DNA of 64,000 nucleotides from DATKKG01 sp035543015 (lineage in GTDB: Archaea > Thermoproteota > Nitrososphaeria > Conexivisphaerales > DTJL01). The notes under the pieces were generated by a model. It ran no database searches and had not been told where the DNA came from. It was given only the letters and a program-made list of their open reading frames with translations. Numbering within the stretch: position 1 is the stretch's first letter; every line of letters starts with the position of its first letter. Below, piece by piece: positions 40,767-48,521 of this stretch. Where the stretch lies: NCBI GenBank assembly GCA_035543015.1, contig DATKKG010000075.1, positions 62,001 through 126,000 on the forward strand. The letters run 5' to 3'. The position numbers and the translations under genes were made by a program.

Positions 40767-40817
40767 CCCGACCCGTTCGGAGGGACCGCTTTCTCCTATT
40801 TTAATGGCGAGGCTCGG

Positions 40818-41486
40818 CTACAGGCTCAGGATCAGGTCGGCCGCTTCCTCCATGCTGTGGGCGACCCTGAACGGGCCCCCGGCCCTCACCCTCTCCTCTG
40901 TCTGGTAGCTTCCTCTCCTCACGATCGATATGACCTTGACCCCGGCCCTGTTGCCGGACAGGGCGTCCTCAACCATGTCCCCGGTGAAGACCGCCCTCTC
41001 CGGCTTCACTCCCAGCTTCTCCAGAGCCGCAAGTATGGGCTTCGGCGAGGGCTTGAGCTCCGAGGCGTCCTCGGCCCCCACGGCCACGTCGACTAGGTCG
41101 TCCAGCCCGAACCTGCGTATCTGCTCGAGCAGAGGCCCCCTCTTCGTCTGGGTCACTATGGCCACCTTGATACCCGCGCCCTTGATCCTCCGGAGCGTCG
41201 GGAGCGTTTCCGGGAAGGGCTCGATCTCCTCGGAAATGGGCCGATAGATCTTCCAGAACCTCCTGTCCACTTCGGAAAGGAGTTCGGGGGTGCCCAGGCC
41301 GTAAAGGGAATAGAACGACTGCCAGGGAAGGATGAACTTCTCCTTGAATGACTCGAGGTCCTGGTGGGGCACGCCGAAGGACATCAGGGTCTCGTCGTTG
41401 CTGCGCCAGACCACGTCCAGATCGTCCGAAAGCGTTCCGCTCCAGTCGAAGAGTGCGGCGTCGATCCCCCTGTCTTTCAAGTGCAA
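40818..41486 (-). CDS. HAD-superfamily hydrolase with DxSGT motif
   Basis: This 222-residue HAD hydrolase has the motifs FDWSGTL (D14; motif I), VTQTK (motif II), K145-like in the LKPSPKPI helix (motif III) and FTGDMVEDALSG (motif IV). The cap domain (about 18-85) is present. In motif I the second Asp of DxDGT is replaced by Ser (D-W-S-G-T), so general acid/base catalysis must be handled otherwise. That is rarer but known in HAD enzymes. Substrate unknown, probably a phosphoester. It is divergent from the CBS gene. Confidence 0.8.
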   Translation of the reverse strand: MHLKDRGIDAALFDWSGTLSDDLDVVWRSNDETLMSFGVPHQDLESFKEKFILPWQSFYSLYGLGTPELLSEVDRRFWKIYRPISEEIEPFPETLPTLRRIKGAGIKVAIVTQTKRGPLLEQIRRFGLDDLVDVAVGAEDASELKPSPKPILAALEKLGVKPERAVFTGDMVEDALSGNRAGVKVISIVRRGSYQTEERVRAGGPFRVAHSMEEAADLILSL

Positions 41487-41569
41487 GCCGGGCTCCGAAT
41501 GCAGCAGGCTTCGCGTGGCGGCTCAAAAGCTTTTTTCGCTTCGGGACCTCGAGGCCCGAATCCCTCTCC

Positions 41570-41576
41570 TTATATT
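41570..41576 (+). promoter_or_regulatory. TATA box of the CBS-domain gene
   Basis: TTATATT lies 26 nt upstream of the ATG at 41602, giving a leaderless transcript. Confidence 0.5.
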
Positions 41577-41601
41577 CCGAACCGCTGTAACGTCTGGTGT
41601 G

Positions 41602-42003
41602 ATGAAGGTCGGCGATCTTGTCAGGCTGCCGCCGGTCACGATCGAGCCGGAGGCGACGTTGGTGGACGCCGCCAGGCTCATGAGCACCAACAGGATCGGC
41701 TTGGTGCTCGTGGTGGACCCCATGGACAGGGCCAGGATGGTCGGAGTGATTTCGGAGAGGGACATAGTGACCGCCGTCGCCAAGGGAGAGAGCATATTCT
41801 CTCCCATCGAGAACATCATGACGAAGCAGGTCATCACCATCCCCAAGGACGCCAGGCTGGACGAGGCCGCCATGACCATGTCCAAGTTCAGCGTCCGCCA
41901 CCTGGTGGTCGTCGATGGCGCGAAGCCCTTCGGCGTCATCTCTATCCGCGACATAATCTCGGAAGAGAAGATACTCAAGGCGTTGAGCACCTCCGTCTTC
42001 TGA
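41602..42003 (+). CDS. Two-CBS-domain protein
   Basis: This 133-residue protein is made of two CBS domains (about residues 4-66 and 71-131), forming a nucleotide-binding pair. VGDLVRLPPVTIEPEATLVDAARLM begins the first, and IMTKQVITIPKDARLDEAAMTM the second. Such pairs bind AMP, ATP or SAM and act as regulators of partner enzymes. The partner is not obvious. It starts at ATG 41602, 26 nt from a TATA box. It lies upstream of the arginine decarboxylase gene by about 100 nt. Confidence 0.85.
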   Translation: MKVGDLVRLPPVTIEPEATLVDAARLMSTNRIGLVLVVDPMDRARMVGVISERDIVTAVAKGESIFSPIENIMTKQVITIPKDARLDEAAMTMSKFSVRHLVVVDGAKPFGVISIRDIISEEKILKALSTSVF

Positions 42004-42101
42004 CCGACCCGAGGACGAAGAGGGCCCGGCCTCGGTCACATGAACCGGATGCGATATCGCAACTTAAATACGGCTTCGATAATACCATCGTCTTAGCGCA
42101 A

Positions 42102-42653
42102 TTGTCCTCGTTCATTCCGAAGAGGGTCTTTTTGACGAACGGCGTCGGCCGACACAAGGAGAAGCTCAACAGCTTCGAACTCGCGCTCAGGGACGCTGGC
42201 ATAGCACACTGCAACCTCGTGCCGGTGTCCAGCATCTTCCCTCCGAGGGCCCAGGTCATCAGCAAGAAGGAGGGGCTCAAGCTGATCAGCCCCGGCCAGG
42301 TTGTCTTCGTCGTCCTCAGCAGGAACGACACCAACGAGCCCAATCGCCTCATTTCTGCGGCGGTGGGGCTCGCGCTCCCGAGGGACAAGAACATGTACGG
42401 CTACCTGTCGGAGGTGCACGGCTACGGCATGACGGATTCGAAGGCGGCGGACTACTCCGAGGACCTGGCCGTCTACATGCTCGCCTCCACCATGGGCCTC
42501 CCGTTCGATCCCGACAAGAGCTGGGACGAGCTCAAGCAGGAGTGGAAGATCTCCGGCAAGATATTCAGGACGACGCACGTCGTCCAATCGGCCGAAGGTG
42601 ACAAGAACGGCCTCTGGACATCGGTCGTGGCCGCCTGCGTGCTGCTACCGTAG
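42102..42653 (+). CDS. pdaD: Pyruvoyl-dependent arginine decarboxylase
   Basis: This 183-residue proenzyme makes agmatine from arginine, the first step of archaeal polyamine and archaeosine-like pathways. The self-cleavage site is between S43 and S44 in VPVSSIFPP, which generates the pyruvoyl group. The GEVSEVHGYGM-like strand and the KIF segment are intact. I start at TTG 42102, about 31 nt from TATA CTTAAATA (42063-42070). The long frame upstream is an artefact of the preceding CBS gene. No agmatinase is nearby. Confidence 0.92.
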   Translation: MSSFIPKRVFLTNGVGRHKEKLNSFELALRDAGIAHCNLVPVSSIFPPRAQVISKKEGLKLISPGQVVFVVLSRNDTNEPNRLISAAVGLALPRDKNMYGYLSEVHGYGMTDSKAADYSEDLAVYMLASTMGLPFDPDKSWDELKQEWKISGKIFRTTHVVQSAEGDKNGLWTSVVAACVLLP

Positions 42654-42655
42654 GC

Positions 42656-43126
42656 CTAGGCCCTGCGCGTCTCTATGACGATGTAGAACGTCAGCATCAG
42701 CGACACGCCCGCCAGCATTCCGGCGAGGACATCGGAGGGCCGAACCGCGTAGCCGGTTGCGAGTATGGCAGCGAGGATCACGCCCGCAACGACGAACGGG
42801 TTCGGCGCCAGCTCCGGGTAGATCTCTGGCTTGAGTCGGAAGAGGCGCCTGTTCATGAACCACCTTTCCACCAGCATGGCGTCCTTCATGGTCTCGAGGT
42901 GGTCCTGCACGGTCGCCTTGCTCTCCCCGATGCTCGCCGCCAGGGAGGAGATGCTGCTCCATGCGTTCTGGTTCCTCAGGTAGTGCAGGACTATCTTGCG
43001 CCTTGTCGGGTTCTTCAGGAGGAGCGCGAACTCCTCGTTCCTTTCGAGCCTCTCCAGCGACCAGTAGCTGGTCAGGCGGACAGGGAAGACCCTGTTGAAC
43101 ATCCTCCTGGCCAGCTTCTGGCTCAT
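42656..43126 (-). CDS. Winged-helix regulator tethered to the membrane
   Basis: This 156-residue protein has an ArsR-like winged helix (residues about 30-95: LLLKNPTRRKIVLHYL, then SSLAASIGESKATVQDHLETM) and two C-terminal transmembrane helices (about 111-130 and 132-150). It would bind DNA from the membrane. It is the last of three same-strand genes. The preceding small membrane protein ends 25 nt upstream, so it is likely a sensor-regulator co-expressed with those membrane proteins. Effector unknown. Confidence 0.75.
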   Translation of the reverse strand: MSQKLARRMFNRVFPVRLTSYWSLERLERNEEFALLLKNPTRRKIVLHYLRNQNAWSSISSLAASIGESKATVQDHLETMKDAMLVERWFMNRRLFRLKPEIYPELAPNPFVVAGVILAAILATGYAVRPSDVLAGMLAGVSLMLTFYIVIETRRA

Positions 43127-43151
43127 CGACGGGTCACTCGGAGTCTCCCGC

Positions 43152-43475
43152 CTATATCTCTACAGCCGCCCTTATTACAAAAGCCGCGACGAAGGTCCAG
43201 AAGAGCTGGGCCGACGTCAGGGGCACCACCGCGAGCTTGAAGATCACCAGCAGGAGCCAGAAGACGAAGGCCAGCCCTCCCACCCTTCCGATGAGGTTCC
43301 TCAGGATCCTTCCGGGCCGCGCGGAGTCGAAGGCGGAAACTAGGATGAGCCCAAGGGCGAGGTAAAGTATGAACCTGGCGTACTGGTCCACGAGTCCCAG
43401 TGGCAGCGCTATTATGTAAGCCAGGAGAAGGAGCGTGCCAGCGTTGCCCAGGTTGTGCACGGTGGAGCGGAACAT
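43152..43475 (-). CDS. Small membrane protein, 107 aa
   Basis: This 107-residue protein has three hydrophobic helices (about residues 15-30, 34-50 and 68-104). It is not recognised. It starts with an ATG that overlaps the previous gene's stop as ATGA (43473-43477), a sign of translational coupling. It is one member of a three-gene membrane operon with the tethered regulator. Confidence 0.6.
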   Translation of the reverse strand: MFRSTVHNLGNAGTLLLLAYIIALPLGLVDQYARFILYLALGLILVSAFDSARPGRILRNLIGRVGGLAFVFWLLLVIFKLAVVPLTSAQLFWTFVAAFVIRAAVEI

Positions 43476-44623
43476 CAGGCTGACACCCTCTCATCCTTCT
43501 TCCATGCGACCCAACGGGGCCCCATCACGACCAGGCTCAGGCCTTCCGAAAGGTTCTTCACGACCGTCACGGGCTTCTGCCCTTCCTTGAACAGGCCGCT
43601 GAAGCCCATGGCCTCCCCCTGGGACAGGATCTCGTTCTTCACGACCTTCCCCCCGACCCGGACCACTTCTCCATCGGGCCCCTTGTATACGTACACCCCT
43701 GGGACCCTGACCACCTTCCTCTGGGACGTCTCCTCAACCCTGACGACCCCCCCGACCGACACGGTGTTCACCTTCTCCTCCGGGTGGTACCTTGAGATGG
43801 CCTCCTTCACGAAGCTTCCGGCCTCCGTACCCAGGTCCGAGCAGGCGGTCGCCAGGTTGGCCTTGAGCTCATCCAACGTCTTGAAGTCATGGAGGCCCGC
43901 GTCCCCGTCCGTGGCCGCCTTTGTCGACGGTTCTCTCAACTCAAGCGGACAGGTGGAGGCCACGACGCAGAGGCCGTCCAAGGTCTCAAAACCCTTCGAC
44001 GTCTCGATCCGTCCCCTTCCGGCGACGGCGACCGAGTTCTCGCCGTCCTTGAAGACGATCGAGTCCTTGTCCCAATCGAACCTGACCCCTGCCCCTTCAC
44101 AATACCCCCCTTTCGAGCTCACGACCGGTTCCGAGAAGGTCGGAGTCACGAGTTCCTTCCCCCCTTCGGCGCAGTCGCCGAAGTCCTTGGCGATGTTGTA
44201 GTTGCGGTGGTCCCCGAAATCGAAGTCGGTCACATGGTCATGCCATTCCCGCCTGATCCTTCGGGACGCGTAGGAGCCCAGAGGTATCGTCACCGCCAGC
44301 AGCAGGACCCCCAGCCAGAAGAGCTGGGTCCTGGCGGGCGAAGCGAGCGCCGGGAAGCCCAGGAGGGCCAGCAGGGCGAGAGCGAAACCAGTGACGCCCG
44401 TTATCACGGTCCCCACGATCGCCACCGGCGCCCCGTACGTCCTCCCGTAGTAGACGCCGTAGCCCACGACCGTAAGCACGATGAGGGCGGCGAACATCGC
44501 ATCGAGATAGATCAGTCCCGGGATCGCCACGTCGAACGCCATCGCGAGGCGGGCCAGGACCTCCACTATGAAGACGGCCATCGTCGCCTTGGCGATTCCG
44601 TCCACGACGTTTTTCCAGTCCAA
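43475..44623 (-). CDS. Membrane protein with large soluble C-terminal domain, unknown
   Basis: This 382-residue protein has four N-terminal helices (about 12-30, 35-57, 66-90, 99-118) followed by a 250-residue soluble region. The soluble part has conserved-looking blocks rich in Val and Gly (VGGVVRVEE to KVVRVPGVYVYKGPD) and two Cys residues in CVVASTC. No family is recognised. It begins the three-gene operon. Its stop overlaps the next start by ATGA. A sensor or transporter role is possible. Confidence 0.6.
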   Translation of the reverse strand: MDWKNVVDGIAKATMAVFIVEVLARLAMAFDVAIPGLIYLDAMFAALIVLTVVGYGVYYGRTYGAPVAIVGTVITGVTGFALALLALLGFPALASPARTQLFWLGVLLLAVTIPLGSYASRRIRREWHDHVTDFDFGDHRNYNIAKDFGDCAEGGKELVTPTFSEPVVSSKGGYCEGAGVRFDWDKDSIVFKDGENSVAVAGRGRIETSKGFETLDGLCVVASTCPLELREPSTKAATDGDAGLHDFKTLDELKANLATACSDLGTEAGSFVKEAISRYHPEEKVNTVSVGGVVRVEETSQRKVVRVPGVYVYKGPDGEVVRVGGKVVKNEILSQGEAMGFSGLFKEGQKPVTVVKNLSEGLSLVVMGPRWVAWKKDERVSA

Positions 44624-44777
44624 TCATCCCACTTCCTTGGCGGCGGTGAGCCGGCTGGGGTATTTAATCCGGGGCAAACGTCGGCGTCCGTTCGGGGCCG
44701 TAGGTTATCGTCGGGTCGTCAACGAGGTGCCGAGGTATCGTTATTAAGCCATGTTCACAAGACACGATTCGACAGCC

Positions 44778-46202
44778 ATGACGGCGAAACCCGCGGCGCT
44801 CAGGCTCTTCGGCACGTCCGGCATCAGGGGCTTCATCAACCGCACCCTGACTCCCGAATTCGCCGCCAGGATGGGGCTCTGCTTCGCCCATCTCATGGGC
44901 CGGGAAGGGGAGGTGGCCGTGGGGAGGGACGTACGCCTTCATGCCTCCCTCATCCAGCGGGCCGTCATCTCGGGCTTGAACTCAGGCGGCGTCGACGTCA
45001 GGGAGTGCGGCGTGGCCCCCACGCCCGCCGTGCTTCACTATATGAAACACGAAGGGCTGGACGGTGCGGTGCTGGTCACCGGGAGCCATACGATAGCCCC
45101 CGTCGTCGGCCTCCTCTTCTTTCTGCGTGACGGCGGTGAGATCAACGTCCGAGCCGAGGAGAGGCTGGAAAGGCTGTACTTCGGCGGCGGCCTCTCTCCG
45201 AACCCCTGGAACAGGACTGGCCACACGAGGCAGGGGGAGCCCATCGAATCGTATTACGATGCTGTGGAAAGGGCTTCCGACGCTCGACTGGTAGCCGGCC
45301 GCCGCGTAGTAGTTGACCCGGGGAATGGCGCCGCCTCCGGCGTCATCGCGACCCTTCTGCAGAGGCTTGGATGCAAGGCGTCAGCCATCAACGACGTCGC
45401 CGACGGCCGGTTCCCGTCCAGGTCCCCCTATCCGCGGAGGGAAGTCCTGGGCGGCCTCAGGCGGGCGGTCAAAGAAACGTCGGCCGACGCGGGGGTCGCC
45501 ACCGACGGAGACGGAGACAGGGCGATCTTCGTGGACGAAAATGGTAACGCAGTCTGGGGCGACGTCACCGGCTCCCTGTTCGCACTTGACTCTCTGGAGC
45601 GCAGGGGAGGGGGCACGATCGTCGCACCGGTCAACTCCTCCCAGCTGATAAGGGACGTATGCCGCGGCAGGGGCAGGCTCGTCACGACGCGCGTGGGACC
45701 TCCGGCGATAATCGACGCCCTGAGGAACCGCCCGGACTCCGTCTTCGGCTTCGAAGAGACTGGCAAGTACATCTGGCCGGACGTCCTCCTCTACGGCGAC
45801 GTCGCCCTTTCAACCCTGAGGATGCTCGAGCTGATGGAAAGGCGCGGCAAGTCCATGGCGGAGCTCACGGCGACCCTGCCCAGGTACCACATGGTGAAGA
45901 GGGCGTTCAGATGCGCGGAATCGAGCAAGACGACCATCCACGACCGGGTGCTCGCGCTCTCCTCAGGCATGGGGGCAACGGTCATCACCCTGGACGGCGT
46001 GAAGGCAGTCTACCCTGACAGGTCATGGATCCTGCTCCGCCCGAGCGGCACAGAGCCCTTCTTCCGGTGCTACGCCGAGGCAAGGACGGCCAAGAAGGCG
46101 GAGGAGCTGGCACGGAGCGGCATCAGGATGCTCCGGGAGGCGGAGTCCTCCGTCCGCACCGGCACGCGAAACAGAGCGTCCGGGGAGCGGCCCGTGGCAT
46201 AG
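44778..46202 (+). CDS. glmM: Phosphohexomutase (phosphoglucosamine/phosphomannomutase family)
   Basis: This 474-residue enzyme interconverts sugar 1- and 6-phosphates. Start FGTSGIRG, metal loop ATDGDGDRAI (about 241-250), sugar-binding GFEETGKY and phosphate-binding RPSGTEPFFRCY are intact. The catalytic serine is S103, but its loop reads TGSHTIAP instead of TASHNPP, which is unusual. I start at ATG 44778, about 30 nt from TTATTAAG. The ATG at 44751 is too close to that TATA. The geranylgeranyl reductase gene follows 9 nt after the stop, so the two may feed lipid or glycan synthesis. Substrate (glucosamine or mannose) cannot be decided. Confidence 0.85.
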   Translation: MTAKPAALRLFGTSGIRGFINRTLTPEFAARMGLCFAHLMGREGEVAVGRDVRLHASLIQRAVISGLNSGGVDVRECGVAPTPAVLHYMKHEGLDGAVLVTGSHTIAPVVGLLFFLRDGGEINVRAEERLERLYFGGGLSPNPWNRTGHTRQGEPIESYYDAVERASDARLVAGRRVVVDPGNGAASGVIATLLQRLGCKASAINDVADGRFPSRSPYPRREVLGGLRRAVKETSADAGVATDGDGDRAIFVDENGNAVWGDVTGSLFALDSLERRGGGTIVAPVNSSQLIRDVCRGRGRLVTTRVGPPAIIDALRNRPDSVFGFEETGKYIWPDVLLYGDVALSTLRMLELMERRGKSMAELTATLPRYHMVKRAFRCAESSKTTIHDRVLALSSGMGATVITLDGVKAVYPDRSWILLRPSGTEPFFRCYAEARTAKKAEELARSGIRMLREAESSVRTGTRNRASGERPVA

Positions 46203-46211
46203 GCGATTGCC

Positions 46212-47381
46212 ATGTCATCCACCGAGTGGGACGTCGTCGTCGCCGGGGCAAGCATAGCAGGGAACTCGGCAGCCCGAAGGCTCGCGGAGGAGGGCTGCAG
46301 GGTCGTGGTCATCGAGGACGATCTGGAGGTGGGCACCCCGGAGAAGTGCGGCGGCCTGGTTTCGCTGGAAAGCCTGGAGCAGATGGGGATCCCTCCTTCG
46401 AGCAGGATCATCTCGGACAACATGCTCTCCGCCATATTCGCTTCCCACGGTGGTGAGGTCCTCGAGCTGGACGCCAGGAAAGTGGGAGTCGTCGCCCTGA
46501 AGAGACGGGAGCTGGACAAGGCGGTCGCCAAGTACGCGGCCTCCGAAGGGGCCCGCTACGAGCTGGGCTCCAAGGTCCAAGCATTCGAAGAGAAGGGCGA
46601 CGCCGTGGAGGTGTCCGCATCCACCGGTCGCTATCGTGCCAAGTACTTGATCGACGCCAGGGGCGTTTCGATCTACAACGGCCTGAAGCCGGGCGGCCTC
46701 CTCTCCGCCGTCCAGTATGAATGCACGCTCCCCGACCTGAAGAGAGGCAGGGTGGAGGTAGTGCTGGACAAGGAGGTGAGCGAGGAGTACTTCGCCTGGG
46801 TCATCCCGCTCGACGACTCGTCAGCCAGGGTTGGCATCGCCGGCCGCGGTCCCGGCCTTCAGACTTGGTTGGAAGGATACATAGCGGGCCGCGGCGGTCA
46901 GGCGATCAAGAGGACGTTCGCAAGCATCGTTGTAGGAGGCCCCCTTGACCGGTTCGTCTACGGGCGGAGGATACTGGCGGGCGATGCGGCCGGCCAGAGC
47001 AAGCCCACCACGGGCGGAGGGATCTTCAGCGGCGGGGTCGGCGGCATGATGGCCGGCTCGGCGGTGGCCGAGGCCGTCAGGCAAGGAAACCAGAAGCCGC
47101 TTCAGGGCTACGAGCGAGAATGGAGGGGTCAGTTCCAGAAGGACTTCGACACACAGCTGGCGATCCGGCGGCTCTACGAAGACCTCAGCAACGAAGAGCT
47201 GGACTCCCTCTTCAGCATCCTGATACGGGAAAAGGCGGCGGAGCACCTGAAGGACGGGAGCTTCGATTACCACGCCCTCGACCTGGCCAAGATGCTGGGA
47301 GCCAAGGGCCTCCTAGATTCTCTGCTCGTGCTCGGCGGAAGCTACCGCAGGATACGCTCTCTGGTGGACCTAGTCAGGTGA
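46212..47381 (+). CDS. Geranylgeranyl reductase-family FAD protein
   Basis: This 389-residue flavoprotein saturates isoprenoid chains of archaeal lipids or of menaquinone, working with FAD and ferredoxin or NADPH. The N-terminal dinucleotide fold VVVAGASIAGNSAARRL (residues 8-24), the ETPEKCGGLVS-like segment and the LAGDAAGQSKPTTGGGIFSGG loop (about residues 255-276) are all typical. A fragment toward the C-terminus is helical. It directly follows the phosphohexomutase gene, and UbiA-type prenyltransferase is found at 1380. The exact substrate is not determined. Confidence 0.85.
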   Translation: MSSTEWDVVVAGASIAGNSAARRLAEEGCRVVVIEDDLEVGTPEKCGGLVSLESLEQMGIPPSSRIISDNMLSAIFASHGGEVLELDARKVGVVALKRRELDKAVAKYAASEGARYELGSKVQAFEEKGDAVEVSASTGRYRAKYLIDARGVSIYNGLKPGGLLSAVQYECTLPDLKRGRVEVVLDKEVSEEYFAWVIPLDDSSARVGIAGRGPGLQTWLEGYIAGRGGQAIKRTFASIVVGGPLDRFVYGRRILAGDAAGQSKPTTGGGIFSGGVGGMMAGSAVAEAVRQGNQKPLQGYEREWRGQFQKDFDTQLAIRRLYEDLSNEELDSLFSILIREKAAEHLKDGSFDYHALDLAKMLGAKGLLDSLLVLGGSYRRIRSLVDLVR

Positions 47382-47415
47382 AATAAGAAAAAACGTAAGG
47401 GCCTTATTGGCGCTT

Positions 47416-47565
47416 CTACTTCTTGCCGAGTATCTTGAATACCTTCGTACCACACTTTGCGCAGGTCCCAGAAAGTGCCTTCCGGCCGTTCTTTAGCTTG
47501 ACTTCCTTTGGATTCTTCATCTCGCGCTTGGCCCTGCACTTAACGCAGTATGCCGTTTCAGCCAA
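47416..47565 (-). CDS. Tiny zinc-ribbon protein, DUF5679-like
   Basis: This 49-residue protein has two CxxC motifs (CVKCRAK and CAKCGTK) with a Lys-rich linker, as in the DUF5679 family of small archaeal zinc-ribbon proteins. The start is TTG 47565. A GGCTTAAATA TATA element lies 35-45 nt upstream. It is convergent with the geranylgeranyl reductase gene. Function unknown, perhaps nucleic-acid binding. Confidence 0.75.
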   Translation of the reverse strand: MAETAYCVKCRAKREMKNPKEVKLKNGRKALSGTCAKCGTKVFKILGKK

Positions 47566-47928
47566 TCATTTCACCGTTGTGCGTAGTATGCGAGACGTGC
47601 GTATTTAAGCCTATGCGTTTCATGTGCCTAAATCGGCTCATTTTGGCTTGTCGCGGGTGCCCCCGGACGCCTTTTTTGATGGTTTTGCCAGCTCATGCCA
47701 ACTTCTTCCTGCCTATGTCCGTGCCTGACGCCGACTCCAAAGGCGAGGCATCCTTCCCACGCTGCCATGTTGCCTGCATGGACACGGCAGGGGGAACCGA
47801 CCTGCGACCATCATCTCCCTTGCCCCCCTCCATCGCCTCCGACGCAAGGGTCACGGCCGTGCCTCCGGCTTCTGTTGCTTGGTCGACGCCGGGCTCGGCC
47901 CTGTCTCATTTTCCGGAGCGAGCAAGCG
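47566..47928. other. Intergenic region without recognised gene
   Basis: About 360 nt separate the DUF5679-like gene from the next promoter. It includes GC-rich, pyrimidine-biased sequence with a T6 run near 47672 after a CCCCCGG stretch, but no tRNA cloverleaf, no coding frame of normal composition and no clear box C/D or SRP or RNase P motif that I could recognise. It contains the TATA of the minus-strand gene near 47605. A small RNA is possible but unsupported. Confidence 0.35.
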
Positions 47929-47937
47929 TTATATATA
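47929..47937 (+). promoter_or_regulatory. TATA box of the zinc-ribbon/aEF1-beta operon
   Basis: TTATATATA, a strong AT-only element in GC-rich DNA, lies about 28 nt upstream of the TTG start at 47965. Confidence 0.65.
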
Positions 47938-47964
47938 CCACTTCGCAAGGGGGTTTGAGTAAGT

Positions 47965-48144
47965 TTGTCGCCTCTGGTGAAGCCCCCGATTTGCTCATCT
48001 TGCAACAAACCCATCGACCCGAGGGAAAAAGCCGTGAAGTTCTACTGCCCAGAATGCGGCAAGGTCCTCATTTGGCGCTGCGAACGCTGCAGGCTGCTCG
48101 CCAGGCCGTACAAGTGCGAGAACTGCGGATTCGAAGGACCTTAG
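47965..48144 (+). CDS. Archaeal zinc-ribbon protein upstream of aEF1-beta
   Basis: This 59-residue protein has four CxxC-type pairs (CSSCNK, CPECGK, CERCRL, CENCGF), which can bind two zinc ions. A protein of this type preceding aEF1-beta is a known archaeal gene pair (DUF1610/HVO_2753-like). The start is TTG 47965, 28 nt from a strong TATA box, so the mRNA is leaderless. A Shine-Dalgarno-like GAGGGG overlaps its stop and serves the next gene. It may act near the ribosome, but that is inference. Confidence 0.8.
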   Translation: MSPLVKPPICSSCNKPIDPREKAVKFYCPECGKVLIWRCERCRLLARPYKCENCGFEGP

Positions 48145-48149
48145 AGGGG
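48144..48149 (+). promoter_or_regulatory. Ribosome-binding site of aEF1-beta
   Basis: GAGGGG lies 6 nt before the TTG at 48156 and supports this unusual start codon for the internal gene of the operon. Confidence 0.55.
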
Positions 48150-48155
48150 ATCGAT

Positions 48156-48437
48156 TTGGCCGACCTAGTTGTCCGAGTGAAGGTCCTCCCGGAGGACATC
48201 GAAGCCAAGCCCGAGCAGACCGTAGAGGACATCAGGTACTCCACCAGGGACGTGGCCGTCCTGATGAGATACGGAGTGGAACCGGTCGCCTTTGGCCTCA
48301 ACGCCATCATCATCGACTTCGGCATCGAAGACAAGGAAGGGGGCACGGACCCGCTGGAGACTGCCCTGCTCTCCACTCCGGGAATCAGCCAGGTAGATGT
48401 CATCGGAGTCAGCAAGTCCTCCACACACGTCAGGTAG
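48156..48437 (+). CDS. ef1b: Elongation factor 1-beta
   Basis: This 93-residue protein is the guanine-nucleotide exchange factor for elongation factor 1-alpha. The archaeal aEF1-beta pattern is clear: ADLVVRVKVLPEDIEA at the start, then EPVAFGLNAI and PGISQVDVIGVSKSS at the end. The length is normal. It starts at TTG 48156 with a GAGGGG site 6 nt upstream and is the second gene of the operon with the zinc-ribbon protein. Confidence 0.9.
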   Translation: MADLVVRVKVLPEDIEAKPEQTVEDIRYSTRDVAVLMRYGVEPVAFGLNAIIIDFGIEDKEGGTDPLETALLSTPGISQVDVIGVSKSSTHVR

Positions 48438-48521
48438 CGGACGGGGGCTCGCGGTTTCGCGCTTAGGCTTATCAGGCTCTAGAATGCCTTAACTCCTCCC
48501 GCTAGGATAGGCTGGTGCACA

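Noticed and set aside
43889..45130. 413-codon plus-strand frame
   Set aside because: It is a GC-rich shadow that covers the membrane-operon start and the beginning of the phosphohexomutase in other frames, and has no family signature.
47566..47928. SRP RNA or RNase P RNA in the gap
   Set aside because: I looked for conserved motifs (the SRP apical GGAAGG..AGCAG region, RNase P conserved blocks) on both strands and found none convincing.
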